Shown here: piece after piece, positions 1 through 8,166 of the stretch
Layout: the number at the start of each line of letters is the position of its first letter
How positions within the stretch are numbered: position 1 is the first letter of the stretch
DNA from: Bacteroides graminisolvens DSM 19988 = JCM 15093
GTDB lineage: Bacteria; Bacteroidota; Bacteroidia; Bacteroidales; Bacteroidaceae
Length of the DNA: 64,000 bases
Assembly (NCBI RefSeq): GCF_000428125.1
Contig: NZ_ATZI01000001.1
Location: 124,001-188,000 of the forward strand
Direction of reading: 5' to 3'
Program-made: the position numbers and the translations under genes
Notes under the pieces: model-generated
Databases searched by the model: none
What the model was told of the DNA's origin: nothing
The model's input: the letters and a program-made list of their open reading frames with translations, nothing else

Positions 1-620
1 AGCTCCATTTGGCGGGACAACAAAACATCATTCTTTACAATATTTTCAATCTCGTTTTCAATCTCATTTATAGCTTTATCCAACTCCTTTATCAATAGAG
101 TTAGCCGTTTTGATTTGATTTTATACATGTCATTAGGCATATATTCCTTTTGGTCGGATATCTGTGCTTGATATTTAGCTTTATCTACGCACAACATATT
201 TAATTCAGCAGATAATAATTTGATTGATTCAATGCCTACTGAGGGTTTCTTATATATTTTGATCCGGTCTATATAGCGAGAAGCATACAGTGCTATTCGC
301 TTCGCATCTATTGCATCGTTTTTACCTCGTTGCAACCCAGAGCTATATTTTATTTGAGTTGGGTCTTCTAACCATAGTTTATAGCTATTGTTTTGACAAG
401 CAATAACTAAAGGATAAATATACAATCCAGTATATTCGGCACATATCACAATTTGTTCTATATCAATATTTTCTTCAGAACAAAGTATTGATAAATAATT
501 CTCGATACTCTTTTGATGATTTGAAATTACATCTTGTCTGACAACTGAACTGTTAAATAACAAACAGCAATCCAAGTGCTTTTTACTCACATCAATCCCA
601 ATAAAATAAAAGTCTTTCAT
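1..620 (-). CDS. IS110-family transposase (DEDD recombinase), 3' part outside window
   Basis: Translating the minus strand from the ATG at 620 gives about 206 open codons that run off the left window edge. The N-terminus has the DEDD RuvC-like fold of IS110 transposases: GIDVSK with Asp10, AEYTG with Glu62, and GKNDAIDA with Asp102 and Asp105. A Lys/Glu-rich helical linker follows (roughly residues 130-205), as in the family. The C-terminal transposase_20 domain with the catalytic Ser would lie outside the window, so I cannot tell whether the element is intact. IS110 enzymes usually have 300-400 residues. All four acidic residues are present and there is no frameshift in the visible part. Confidence 0.9.
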   Translation of the reverse strand, partial: MKDFYFIGIDVSKKHLDCCLLFNSSVVRQDVISNHQKSIENYLSILCSEENIDIEQIVICAEYTGLYIYPLVIACQNNSYKLWLEDPTQIKYSSGLQRGKNDAIDAKRIALYASRYIDRIKIYKKPSVGIESIKLLSAELNMLCVDKAKYQAQISDQKEYMPNDMYKIKSKRLTLLIKELDKAINEIENEIENIVKNDVLLSRQME

Positions 621-775
621 GGTAAAAAATGATTTAAAATTTAATTTGGAAAGGCACTTGAACATATCCTAAAAACCTTAAATATCTTTCAGATCAAATT
701 CTTATATAGGCTTCATTCAAGATAAATGCAGGTTACAGTTATAATCATATTAGGAATTGTTCTCCCGCTAGTTTT
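621..775 (-). other. Non-coding end next to IS110 transposase (candidate element end / bridge RNA region)
   Basis: These 155 bases lie between the transposase start and the stop of the neighbouring S41 peptidase and contain no ORF. In the IS110 family the non-coding end beside the transposase can encode the structured bridge RNA that specifies donor and target. I see no clear terminal inverted repeat, which fits the family because IS110 group members usually lack one. The exact element boundary cannot be set from one copy. Assignment to the element is inference. Confidence 0.35.
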
Positions 776-2344
776 TTAATGAGACAAAACCCACTCCCAA
801 CAAACATCTGCACCGCTTACTACATCCTTCCAAGTTGACTCTAACTGTACAGTAGGGAGTAAAGTCGTCTCCCCACACTTAGCAGCATCCGGGCGAATAA
901 ATATTTTATGACTAATGCAGCCTTTTACATTGGTATTGGGCAACATCCAGTATAACAAGTCACCGTAGTTACAAGGCTTATACGAGCTTTTTTCTCCTAT
1001 AACAATGCCCAAGTTATTATCAACAATAGTCGAGACCAATAGTCCGGCGCTACTGTAGGTCTTCGCGTTTTGAATAACAATCAAGTTGCCGTTAAAGACC
1101 AAAGCGGTATCTTTGTTTAACCGGAAATACCCTTTCGTTTTTTCATCCCTCTGAGTTCCTTTATCTAATGAAGGCAGAAAGGAGCTTTGATATAGTTTCC
1201 CCCATTCAAACGATTGATGGTTATCTAAAAAGGCCTGTTTATATTTATCTGCCAATAAGGGATAAGTAACTTCCCATAATTTTGAAAAACGAATAGCAGA
1301 GCTATATCTTTTAATCTGTTGATATGGCTTTATCCAAGAAAGTAAGACATCGCAAAGCCTACTATTTCCTCCTGAATTATTCCTAACATCAACAACTAGC
1401 GTCTGTATCTTGGCATTTCTCATTTCTTGAAACATTAGTTCTAAAAACTCATCAAATCTTGGAATCTGAGACAGTCGCTTCTCCAAAGATTCAGGAGATA
1501 ATCCAGCACTAGATTTCGTCATGTCGTATTGAGAACGCAAAGAACATTGATCAACACAAGTATTAAATTGAAGATAACAAATACTTTTTTCAGGCAATAT
1601 CTTATAAAGAAAAGGAGACTTACTGTTTTTCCTGATTGAATTAGTTGTAAGGTTATTAGGCATAAAAGCCATATTGATTTCTTGTTTAAAAGTAGGACGA
1701 AGAGAAATGGATGTTCCGTCAGAAAACCTAAACTTCAGCATTGAATCGGGCAAGCAGTACGCATTATTTTCCCAAACAGAATATAATTGCATAAAGCCAC
1801 CCACCTTATCGTAAAAATAGATTTCATTATCAGAACTAATAGACGCTTTAAAACTATCAATAACTTTAAATGCTGGTTGATTATTTATTTCTAAGATTTC
1901 ATTGCCCAAAGCTCCTTCGTATTCTTTGTTAACGCCTCTCAAGTACACTTTATCAGTATCCATATAAAGCATGAATGGGTAGATCAAGGATTCATTTACA
2001 ACGGGCAACAGCGCTGTATGCCCATCATTTAATCGACTTAAAATGGCCTGTAAATAACTTCTAAACGCTGTAATTGAGGTACACGTTCGCATTTCTCTAT
2101 ATCCTACTATCCTTAAACTATCCATATTAAACGGAGCTGGTAGGCCAGACGAGAAAGCCGGATGCACCTCTCTTAACAGTTCAGTCATTAAAAGAAAATC
2201 TTTTTGATAGTTGTTACCATCTTGATAATCACTTGAATTCATGATGGCACTGTTTTCATATTTTTGTGCCATCTGAGCATGAGATGACAATACATTAAAA
2301 GCTACTATTTGAACAAACAATAATATAAATTTTCGCATCATCAT
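776..2344 (-). CDS. Secreted S41-family serine peptidase
   Basis: 522 residues with an N-terminal signal peptide (MMMRKF then a hydrophobic stretch ending SSHAQ), so probably periplasmic or surface-exposed. The C-terminal half has the S41 tail-specific protease core: VVDVRNNSGG at about residue 325 and the nucleophile region KTYSSAG with Ser near 432. No canonical PDZ domain is obvious, as in the stand-alone S41 peptidases common in Bacteroides. The reading frame extends to a TTG at 2353, but the ATG cluster at 2336-2344 directly before the signal peptide is the better start. It is a single-gene unit with its own -7 box at 2386-2393. The substrate is unknown. Confidence 0.8.
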   Translation of the reverse strand: MMMRKFILLFVQIVAFNVLSSHAQMAQKYENSAIMNSSDYQDGNNYQKDFLLMTELLREVHPAFSSGLPAPFNMDSLRIVGYREMRTCTSITAFRSYLQAILSRLNDGHTALLPVVNESLIYPFMLYMDTDKVYLRGVNKEYEGALGNEILEINNQPAFKVIDSFKASISSDNEIYFYDKVGGFMQLYSVWENNAYCLPDSMLKFRFSDGTSISLRPTFKQEINMAFMPNNLTTNSIRKNSKSPFLYKILPEKSICYLQFNTCVDQCSLRSQYDMTKSSAGLSPESLEKRLSQIPRFDEFLELMFQEMRNAKIQTLVVDVRNNSGGNSRLCDVLLSWIKPYQQIKRYSSAIRFSKLWEVTYPLLADKYKQAFLDNHQSFEWGKLYQSSFLPSLDKGTQRDEKTKGYFRLNKDTALVFNGNLIVIQNAKTYSSAGLLVSTIVDNNLGIVIGEKSSYKPCNYGDLLYWMLPNTNVKGCISHKIFIRPDAAKCGETTLLPTVQLESTWKDVVSGADVCWEWVLSH

Positions 2345-2385
2345 CGTCAACAAGTTAATTCATTGTAATTACACATTTACATTTA

Positions 2386-2393
2386 CAAATATA
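2386..2393 (-). promoter_or_regulatory. Putative -7 box for the S41 peptidase
   Basis: On the minus strand this reads TATATTTG, an exact Bacteroidetes -7 consensus (TAnnTTTG). It lies 42 bases upstream of the chosen ATG. Confidence 0.5.
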
Positions 2394-2689
2394 ATATATT
2401 TTCCTAAAAGCATAAATTAGAATAACGATTATAAGAGTATGATGTAAAAACGAAACAATTAAAACAATCGGTCATTCACCATAACGCTTTACCTTTTTGT
2501 GATAGGAAACAATCAATTGAGTAAAGCGTTTAGTCAACCTATATTAGGTTATTACAGTTAGCCATATAGCAGAACTAATTTTACAAATCCCTCCCTTTAT
2601 CTCTTTAATTAGCCAAATCTTGTCAAGAGCAGATTTATGCATTATTAACTAACGAGAAGTGTCGCATTGGCCACCAGGAAGAATCAAGC

Positions 2690-2772
2690 AAAACATAACC
2701 AACTTTTTGAAAAACATAACCGCCGATTTTAAAAAGATAACGAGCAATTTGAAAAGATAAACCGTCTTTTGG
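2690..2772. repeat. 20-21 bp direct-repeat array, possible IS end
   Basis: Four units begin near 2690, 2711, 2732 and 2752. Each starts AAAA(C/G)ATAA and then diverges; spacing is 21, 21 and 20 bp. Just upstream lies GTGTCGCATTGGCC (about 2659-2672). Regularly spaced repeats of about this length at an end starting TG are characteristic of IS21-family termini, where the transposase binds. No istA/istB gene is present, so this would be a solo or decayed end. The family assignment is inference. Confidence 0.4.
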
Positions 2773-2777
2773 GTCAT

Positions 2778-2811
2778 GAGAAACCGTCTCTTGGCCGTAA
2801 GACGGTTTCTC
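2778..2811. repeat. 12-bp perfect inverted repeat with 10-nt loop
   Basis: The arms are GAGAAACCGTCT (2778-2789) and its exact complement (2800-2811). The core heptamer ACCGTCT also occurs at 2761-2767 and 2848-2854, so the hairpin belongs to a wider motif set. No T-run follows on either strand, so it does not look like an intrinsic terminator. Confidence 0.6.
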
Positions 2812-2883
2812 GCGGACCTTTTGCTACCGTGCAAATGGCAATAAGCAACCGTCTCAGCGAAAAAATGAACGGCACATAACGAA

Positions 2884-2912
2884 AAAAGGCAGGAGTTTGA
2901 GCTCCTGCCTTT
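2884..2912 (+). terminator. Terminator-like hairpin without an obvious gene
   Basis: The arms GGCAGGAG (2888-2895) and CTCCTGCC (2902-2909) enclose a 6-nt loop and are flanked by an A-run and TTT, which extends the stem. There is no gene immediately upstream on either strand, so it may be a leftover of a lost element or may end a small transcript. Confidence 0.45.
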
Positions 2913-3342
2913 GCGCCTATAATAATTTGAATATACTATAAGATTATAGGTACAAAGATAATACATTATACTGTCAATTCCAAGTAATTCGGTCTTTTAT
3001 TTGTTTGCAACAATCACACAATTAGCTGTTATCCAATCCATGCTATTCAAACCAACAGAGACTGAACGTGTTTTTGCCTTTTTTCATCAAAAAGCACTCA
3101 AAATAGCCTAAACGTCGTCGTCTTTTTAGTTAAATTGGAGTTAATGAATCTATAGTCTTAGTTAAAAGTGATAGATAGTGAGGGTAAAACAGTCGTTTTA
3201 GTGGTAGACATCTTTTACCATCACTGCCCTGAAACGCCTTTCAGCAAGTGGTTTTAGCAAGTTAGTGAGGGTAAGTGATGGTAAACCACACTTTTTTTTC
3301 TCTGGGAGAGTGAGGAACAACCAAAATACAAGTCTAATGGAC

Positions 3343-3350
3343 TATATTTG
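3343..3350 (+). promoter_or_regulatory. Putative -7 box for the dipeptidase operon
   Basis: TATATTTG matches TAnnTTTG exactly and lies 18 bases before the start of the D-Ala-D-Ala dipeptidase gene. I see no good -33 box at the expected distance. Confidence 0.45.
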
Positions 3351-3368
3351 TAAACGCTAAATGGATAT

Positions 3369-4079
3369 ATGATGTACAAGCTGTTATTAATATACGTATT
3401 TCTTTTGCCAAGTCTCACAGAGCCTCCTACTCGCTCTCTGCCGGTATTGCAGACTGATACTCTTCCGGCTAAGAGCGCCACGGCCATGCACTTCGATTCG
3501 TTGGGGCTGACTAATATTGCGGATGTTGACTCTACCATACGGGTAGATTTAATGTATGCCTCGCCTCACAACTTTACGGGTCGGGTATTATACGATAATC
3601 TCAAAGAGGGCTATCTGCATCCGGATGCCGCTAAGGCACTGGCTGCGGCACAGAAGGAGTTACGGAAAAGAAAGCCGGGCTATAGCCTCATCGTTTACGA
3701 TGCAACAAGACCGATGTCGGTTCAGCAAAAAATGTGGGACGTGGTGAAGGGTACAGCCAAGAACATCTATGTTTCTAATCCGGCACGTGGCGGCGGACTG
3801 CACAATTACGGTCTGGCAGTCGATGTCAGTCTGGTTGATCCTACCGGAAAGCCTTTGCCAATGGGAACTGAGGTTGACCATCTGGGTTATGCCGCACACA
3901 TCAACGCCGAAGATGCTTTGATTCAAAAAGGGGTGATAACAGCTCAGCAGAGGGCCAACAGGGTATTGCTGCGCACCGTGATGAAGCATGCGGGATTCAG
4001 AACCTTGCCCACTGAATGGTGGCACTTCAATTTCTGCAGCCGGCAGGTGGCCAAACAAAAATATAAATTGATTAAATAG
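3369..4079 (+). CDS. D-alanyl-D-alanine dipeptidase, VanX/DdpX family (M15D)
   Basis: 236 residues with a hydrophobic N-terminus consistent with a signal peptide, so likely periplasmic. The zinc-binding signature of M15D is present: GGGLHNYGLAVDVSL carries the His and Asp ligands (about residues 140-155), and EWWHF near residue 217 supplies the catalytic Glu and the third ligand. VYDATRP is also typical. The enzyme hydrolyses D-Ala-D-Ala, which in commensals probably serves peptidoglycan turnover. No VanA ligase or VanH/VanS genes are nearby, so there is no basis to call glycopeptide resistance. ATG codons at 3369 and 3372 are both possible. It lies 4 bases before the next gene, so they are co-transcribed. 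Confidence 0.88.
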   Translation: MMYKLLLIYVFLLPSLTEPPTRSLPVLQTDTLPAKSATAMHFDSLGLTNIADVDSTIRVDLMYASPHNFTGRVLYDNLKEGYLHPDAAKALAAAQKELRKRKPGYSLIVYDATRPMSVQQKMWDVVKGTAKNIYVSNPARGGGLHNYGLAVDVSLVDPTGKPLPMGTEVDHLGYAAHINAEDALIQKGVITAQQRANRVLLRTVMKHAGFRTLPTEWWHFNFCSRQVAKQKYKLIK

Positions 4080-4083
4080 GCGT

Positions 4084-5265
4084 ATGCAACTCAACAGGGA
4101 AACCATCGCATTTATAGAAGAGCATCTGAATGATGATGTACGAGCACTTGCTTTAAAAGCCGGAAAGTTGCCGCAAGTTGATCTTACGGCGGCTCTGACA
4201 CAAATTGCAGGCAGACAAATAGCAGCCATCAAGATACCGTCATGGCAGTTGGTCAAGGAGATTCTCTATCCGCAACATTTGTCTATGGAGCAGTGTTCAT
4301 CGGAGGTAACTGCTCGCTACAAGGCGGAGCTACTGAGTGGAGACACTTTGTGTGACCTGACCGGCGGGTTCGGTGTAGACTGTGCTTTTCTCTCGGCCGG
4401 TTTCAAGCAGGTTACATACGTGGAACAACAGTCTTCGTTGTGTGAACTGGCGGCAAACAATTATGGGGTGCTGGGGTTGAATCACATTAAGGTGGTCAAT
4501 GAAGACGGGGTTGCTTATCTGGAAAAGATGGAGCCGGTTGATTGTATTTTCATGGATCCTGCCAGGCGTAATGAACACGGCGGTAAGACGGTTGCAATTG
4601 CCGACTGCACACCGGACGTAGGGGCTTTGCAGTGTTTATTGACCCACAAAGCTCAGCGTGTAATGATTAAGCTGTCGCCCATGCTCGACTTGGCGCTCAC
4701 TTTGCAAACCATGCACAGTACTTGTGAAGTGCATATTGTGTCTGTCAACAACGAATGCAAGGAGTTGCTACTCATTCTTGCCGCAGGGGTACAAACAGCA
4801 GAACCTGAAATTCATTGCGTGAACCTTACCCATAACGGGAAACAATGTTTTTCCTTTACCCGTTCGCAAGAGCAGGAGGCTACATGCACCTACGCCGATG
4901 ACACAGCGTTGTATTTGTATGAACCCAATGCTTCCATCTTAAAAGCAGGCGGGTTTAAAGTGCTTTCTGCTGCCTACTGCATGAAGAAGTTGCACCCAAA
5001 TAGTCACCTGTACACGTCGGACGAGCTGGTAGCTGATTTCCCCGGACGGGTGTTCCGCATCGAAAAGTCTTACTCCTTTAATAAGAAGGAGATGAAGGAC
5101 TTGCTCGGCAACATAAGCAAGGCCAACATCAGCATACGCAATTTCCCGTCGACGGTTGATGAGTTAAGGAAACGTACCAAACTAAAAGACGGGGGCGATG
5201 TGTATCTGTTTGCCACCACACTAAACTCGGGCGATAAGGTTTTGCTGGAGTGTTACAAAGTGTAA
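4084..5265 (+). CDS. THUMP-like domain class I SAM-dependent methyltransferase (PG_1098 type)
   Basis: 393 residues. A helical N-terminal region precedes a Rossmann methyltransferase core. Its SAM-binding motif I is LCDLTGGFGVDCAFLS (about residues 88-103), and motif IV is IFMDPARR (about 155-162). The C-terminal part (about 300-393) resembles the THUMP-like and ferredoxin-like domains of the Porphyromonas PG_1098 protein. The DPARR motif suggests an RNA or nucleoside target, but the substrate is not established for this family. It lies 4 bases after the dipeptidase gene. Confidence 0.8.
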   Translation: MQLNRETIAFIEEHLNDDVRALALKAGKLPQVDLTAALTQIAGRQIAAIKIPSWQLVKEILYPQHLSMEQCSSEVTARYKAELLSGDTLCDLTGGFGVDCAFLSAGFKQVTYVEQQSSLCELAANNYGVLGLNHIKVVNEDGVAYLEKMEPVDCIFMDPARRNEHGGKTVAIADCTPDVGALQCLLTHKAQRVMIKLSPMLDLALTLQTMHSTCEVHIVSVNNECKELLLILAAGVQTAEPEIHCVNLTHNGKQCFSFTRSQEQEATCTYADDTALYLYEPNASILKAGGFKVLSAAYCMKKLHPNSHLYTSDELVADFPGRVFRIEKSYSFNKKEMKDLLGNISKANISIRNFPSTVDELRKRTKLKDGGDVYLFATTLNSGDKVLLECYKV

Positions 5266-5338
5266 GCCGTAACAGAATCGTATCATATTTGTCATTCAAC
5301 GTTAAAACAATTGTAAAGTGACCGCAACGAAGCGTGTC

Positions 5339-5346
5339 TACTTTTG
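5339..5346 (+). promoter_or_regulatory. Putative -7 box for the TonB receptor
   Basis: TACTTTTG matches the TAnnTTTG consensus 28 bases before the receptor ATG. The nearest TTG (5311-5313) is 25 bp upstream of the box, longer than usual. Confidence 0.4.
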
Positions 5347-5374
5347 CAATTATTATTAACGCAAGATAAAAAAT

Positions 5375-8152
5375 ATGAAACGAGTAATCAGACTGGTGTC
5401 ATTTATCCTTTTATTTTCAAGTGCCACAGGCAGCATCTTGGCCGAACAAAAAGTGGTTATCAACAAACAAGGAACCGTTCGCGGACGTATAGTCGACGGC
5501 TCCAAACAGATTCTTCCCGGAGCTTCTATCTACATTGACAAGTTGCACACCGGGGTGACCAGTGACATTAACGGGTTCTATACATTACCCAATCTGGATC
5601 CGGGCACGTATACGCTGAAGGTAAGTTATGTGGGCTATGATCCGGTTCTGATTAACATCACCATTCCCGAAGGGAAAACGTTGGAAAAAGACGTTGTCAT
5701 GAAAGAGGGGGTTGAGTTGCAGGAGGTTGTTATAGGTGGCGCTTTGCAAGGACAAAACCGTGCTATCAATGCACAAAAGAGTAATCTGGGAATTACCAAC
5801 ATTGTCTCTGCCGATCAGGTGGGTAAATTTCCCGATTCAAACATAGGTGATGCGTTGAAACGCATATCGGGCATTAACGTACAATACGATCAGGGCGAAG
5901 CGCGTTTCGGACAGGTGCGTGGTACTTCGGCCGATTTGAGTTCGGTAACCATCAACGGAAACCGTGTACCTTCAGCGGAAGGAGATACGCGTAATGTGCA
6001 GCTCGATTTGATTCCGGCCGATATGGTTCAAACCATTGAGGTCAACAAGGTAATCACTCCTGATATGGATGCCGATGCCATAGGCGGTTCCATCAATTTA
6101 GTAACCAAAAACTCTCCTTACAAACGCCTCATATCGGCCACGGCAGGTTCGGGTTGGAACAAGGTCAGCGAAAAGGCGCAAACAAACTTGGGCTTTACGT
6201 ATGGCGACAAGTTTTTCAACGACAAGCTGGGACTGATTGTCTCTGCTTCTTATCAATATGCACCTTCGGGTTCTGATAACACGGAATTTGAATGGAAACA
6301 AACGGATGCAGGCGAGCTGTATCTTAAGAATTACGAAATAAGGCAGTACTACGTAACTCGCGAACGACAGAGTTATTCAGCGGCACTGAACTGGGATATT
6401 ACTTCTAACCATAAGTTATTTTTCAAAGGTATATTTAATAACCGCAATGACTGGGAAAACAGATACCGCACAACTTTGAAGGATTTGAATAAAGAATCTG
6501 TTAATAACACGGCCGACGTGCGCATACAAACCAAAGGAGGTACGCCCGACAACAAAAATGCGCGTTTAGAACAACAGCGTACCATGGACTTTACCTTAGG
6601 TGGTGAGCATCTTTTGGGAAAAGTGTCTGTCGACTGGAATGTTTCTTATGCCAAAGCCAGCGAGGAAAGACCCAACGAACGCTACATTGACTATGTTTTG
6701 AAGAAACAAAAGTTTACCCCTGATTTGAGCGACTTACGCAAGCCTTATTATTCGCCTCAAAGCGGATACAGCATGACACTCGACAACACCTTCAGCCTCA
6801 AAGAAGTAACTGAGGAACAAGAGGACATTCAAGAGAAAGATTTCAAACTGAACTTGAATTTGGAACTTCCGCTCCGAAAAGGAGAATTCGGCAACAAGCT
6901 GAAGTTTGGCGGAAAATTAGTAGCCAAAAGCAAAGATAAAGAAAAAGACCACTACGGATACGAGCCGCTTAATGAAGACGGCTTTGACAGCAGTTCTTTT
7001 ACGAATATTGTGAGCCAGAACCGTGATGGGTTCATGCCCGGCGATAAGTACAAAGCGGGTAGTTTCATCAGCAAGGATTATTTAGGAAACTTAGATCTGA
7101 ATAACAGTTCGCTATTTAAGAAGACGCAGAATTTAGATGAAATAGCAGTCGGCTTCAACGCCAAAGAAACAGTAACAGCGGGATACTTGCGTTTTGATCA
7201 AAACTTGGGCAAGAAATGGAAGATGATGGCGGGTGTTCGTTTGGAGAACACGCACATTAAGTATTCGGGAATGAATTATGATGCCAATAAAGATGAACTG
7301 ACTCACACGGCAGAATCAAAGAAGTCATACCTGAATGTGCTTCCTTCTTTACTCGTTAAATATGATGCCAACGATGAATTGAAAGTTCGTGCTTCTTTCA
7401 CCAACACCATTTCACGCCCTAAATACTCGGCATTGATTCCCAATGTGAACATCACCAAAGACGATGAAATTTCAATGGGTAACCCCGACCTGGATGCTAC
7501 CATCTCTTACAACCTCGACTTAAGCGCTGATTATTACTTCAAAAGCATCGGTTTGGTAAGTGCAGGTGTGTTTTACAAAAGAATCAATGATTTTATTGTT
7601 GACCAGCGCATCAGCGACTATGTATACAACGGTGAAACGTACCAGAAATTCACACAGCCTAAAAATGCGGGTAACGCCGACTTGTTAGGCGTAGAGTTAG
7701 GCTATCAACGTGATTTTGGGTTTATTGCTCCGGCTCTTAAGCACTTTGGTTTTTATGGTAACTATACTTATACATACACTCGCGTAAGTGATTTCAATTT
7801 TGAAGGACGCGAAAACGAAAGCGGCCTCAGACTGCCCGGCTCGCCTAAAAATACGGCCAACGCTTCTCTTTATTATGAACGTAACGGACTAAACGTGAGG
7901 TTGTCTTACAATTATGCTTCTGCCTTTATTGATGAAATGGGTAAAACAAAGTTTGAAGATCGTTACTATGATGCTGTTAATTACCTCGACCTGAATGCGA
8001 GCTATACGTTTGCCAAGCATTATACTTTCTATGTTGAAGCAAACAATTTATTGAATCAGCCGTTACGCTATTATCAGGGTTCCAAGGACTTGACTGCCCA
8101 GGTTGAATACTACGGGGTTAAGATGAACGCCGGATTTAAAATAAACTTCTAA
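5375..8152 (+). CDS. TonB-dependent outer-membrane receptor with N-terminal CarboxypepD_reg-like domain
   Basis: 925 residues. Order: signal peptide (about 1-24), carboxypeptidase-regulatory-like beta domain (GTVRGRIVDG to SYVGYDP, about 32-90), plug domain (about 130-240, with FPDSNIGDALKRISGI and IGGSINLVTK), then a 22-strand beta-barrel ending in Phe (AGFKINF), as outer-membrane proteins do. There is no SusD partner, so it is not a classical Sus pair. A secreted phosphatase gene follows after 14 bases, suggesting uptake of a product released by that enzyme. The ligand is not deducible from sequence. Confidence 0.9.
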   Translation: MKRVIRLVSFILLFSSATGSILAEQKVVINKQGTVRGRIVDGSKQILPGASIYIDKLHTGVTSDINGFYTLPNLDPGTYTLKVSYVGYDPVLINITIPEGKTLEKDVVMKEGVELQEVVIGGALQGQNRAINAQKSNLGITNIVSADQVGKFPDSNIGDALKRISGINVQYDQGEARFGQVRGTSADLSSVTINGNRVPSAEGDTRNVQLDLIPADMVQTIEVNKVITPDMDADAIGGSINLVTKNSPYKRLISATAGSGWNKVSEKAQTNLGFTYGDKFFNDKLGLIVSASYQYAPSGSDNTEFEWKQTDAGELYLKNYEIRQYYVTRERQSYSAALNWDITSNHKLFFKGIFNNRNDWENRYRTTLKDLNKESVNNTADVRIQTKGGTPDNKNARLEQQRTMDFTLGGEHLLGKVSVDWNVSYAKASEERPNERYIDYVLKKQKFTPDLSDLRKPYYSPQSGYSMTLDNTFSLKEVTEEQEDIQEKDFKLNLNLELPLRKGEFGNKLKFGGKLVAKSKDKEKDHYGYEPLNEDGFDSSSFTNIVSQNRDGFMPGDKYKAGSFISKDYLGNLDLNNSSLFKKTQNLDEIAVGFNAKETVTAGYLRFDQNLGKKWKMMAGVRLENTHIKYSGMNYDANKDELTHTAESKKSYLNVLPSLLVKYDANDELKVRASFTNTISRPKYSALIPNVNITKDDEISMGNPDLDATISYNLDLSADYYFKSIGLVSAGVFYKRINDFIVDQRISDYVYNGETYQKFTQPKNAGNADLLGVELGYQRDFGFIAPALKHFGFYGNYTYTYTRVSDFNFEGRENESGLRLPGSPKNTANASLYYERNGLNVRLSYNYASAFIDEMGKTKFEDRYYDAVNYLDLNASYTFAKHYTFYVEANNLLNQPLRYYQGSKDLTAQVEYYGVKMNAGFKINF

Positions 8153-8166
8153 CAAAGTAAGTACAA

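Larger units (their letters stand above)
2354..3368. other. 1-kb gene-poor, repeat-rich intergenic region
   Basis: No convincing gene is present. The region holds the S41 peptidase promoter, a 20-21 bp direct-repeat array (2690-2772), a 12-bp inverted repeat (2778-2811), four copies of ACCGTCT in either orientation (2761, 2783, 2800 inverted, 2848), a terminator-like hairpin (2884-2912), and short direct and inverted repeats at 3177-3285. The only ORFs are short, cysteine-rich and unlike any family I know. The best explanation is a decayed insertion-sequence end next to normal promoter sequence. Confidence 0.5.

Noticed and set aside
2649..2966. 105-residue minus-strand ORF in the 1-kb gap
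   Set aside because: It is translated from the direct repeats, the hairpin and the terminator, has no family resemblance, and has an odd Cys/Phe/Arg-rich composition.
3254..3538. 94-residue minus-strand ORF overlapping the dipeptidase start
   Set aside because: It overlaps a well-supported gene on the other strand and shows no domain.
3369..4079. Vancomycin-resistance locus
   Set aside because: Only a VanX-like dipeptidase is present; no VanA-type ligase, VanH dehydrogenase or two-component system is nearby.
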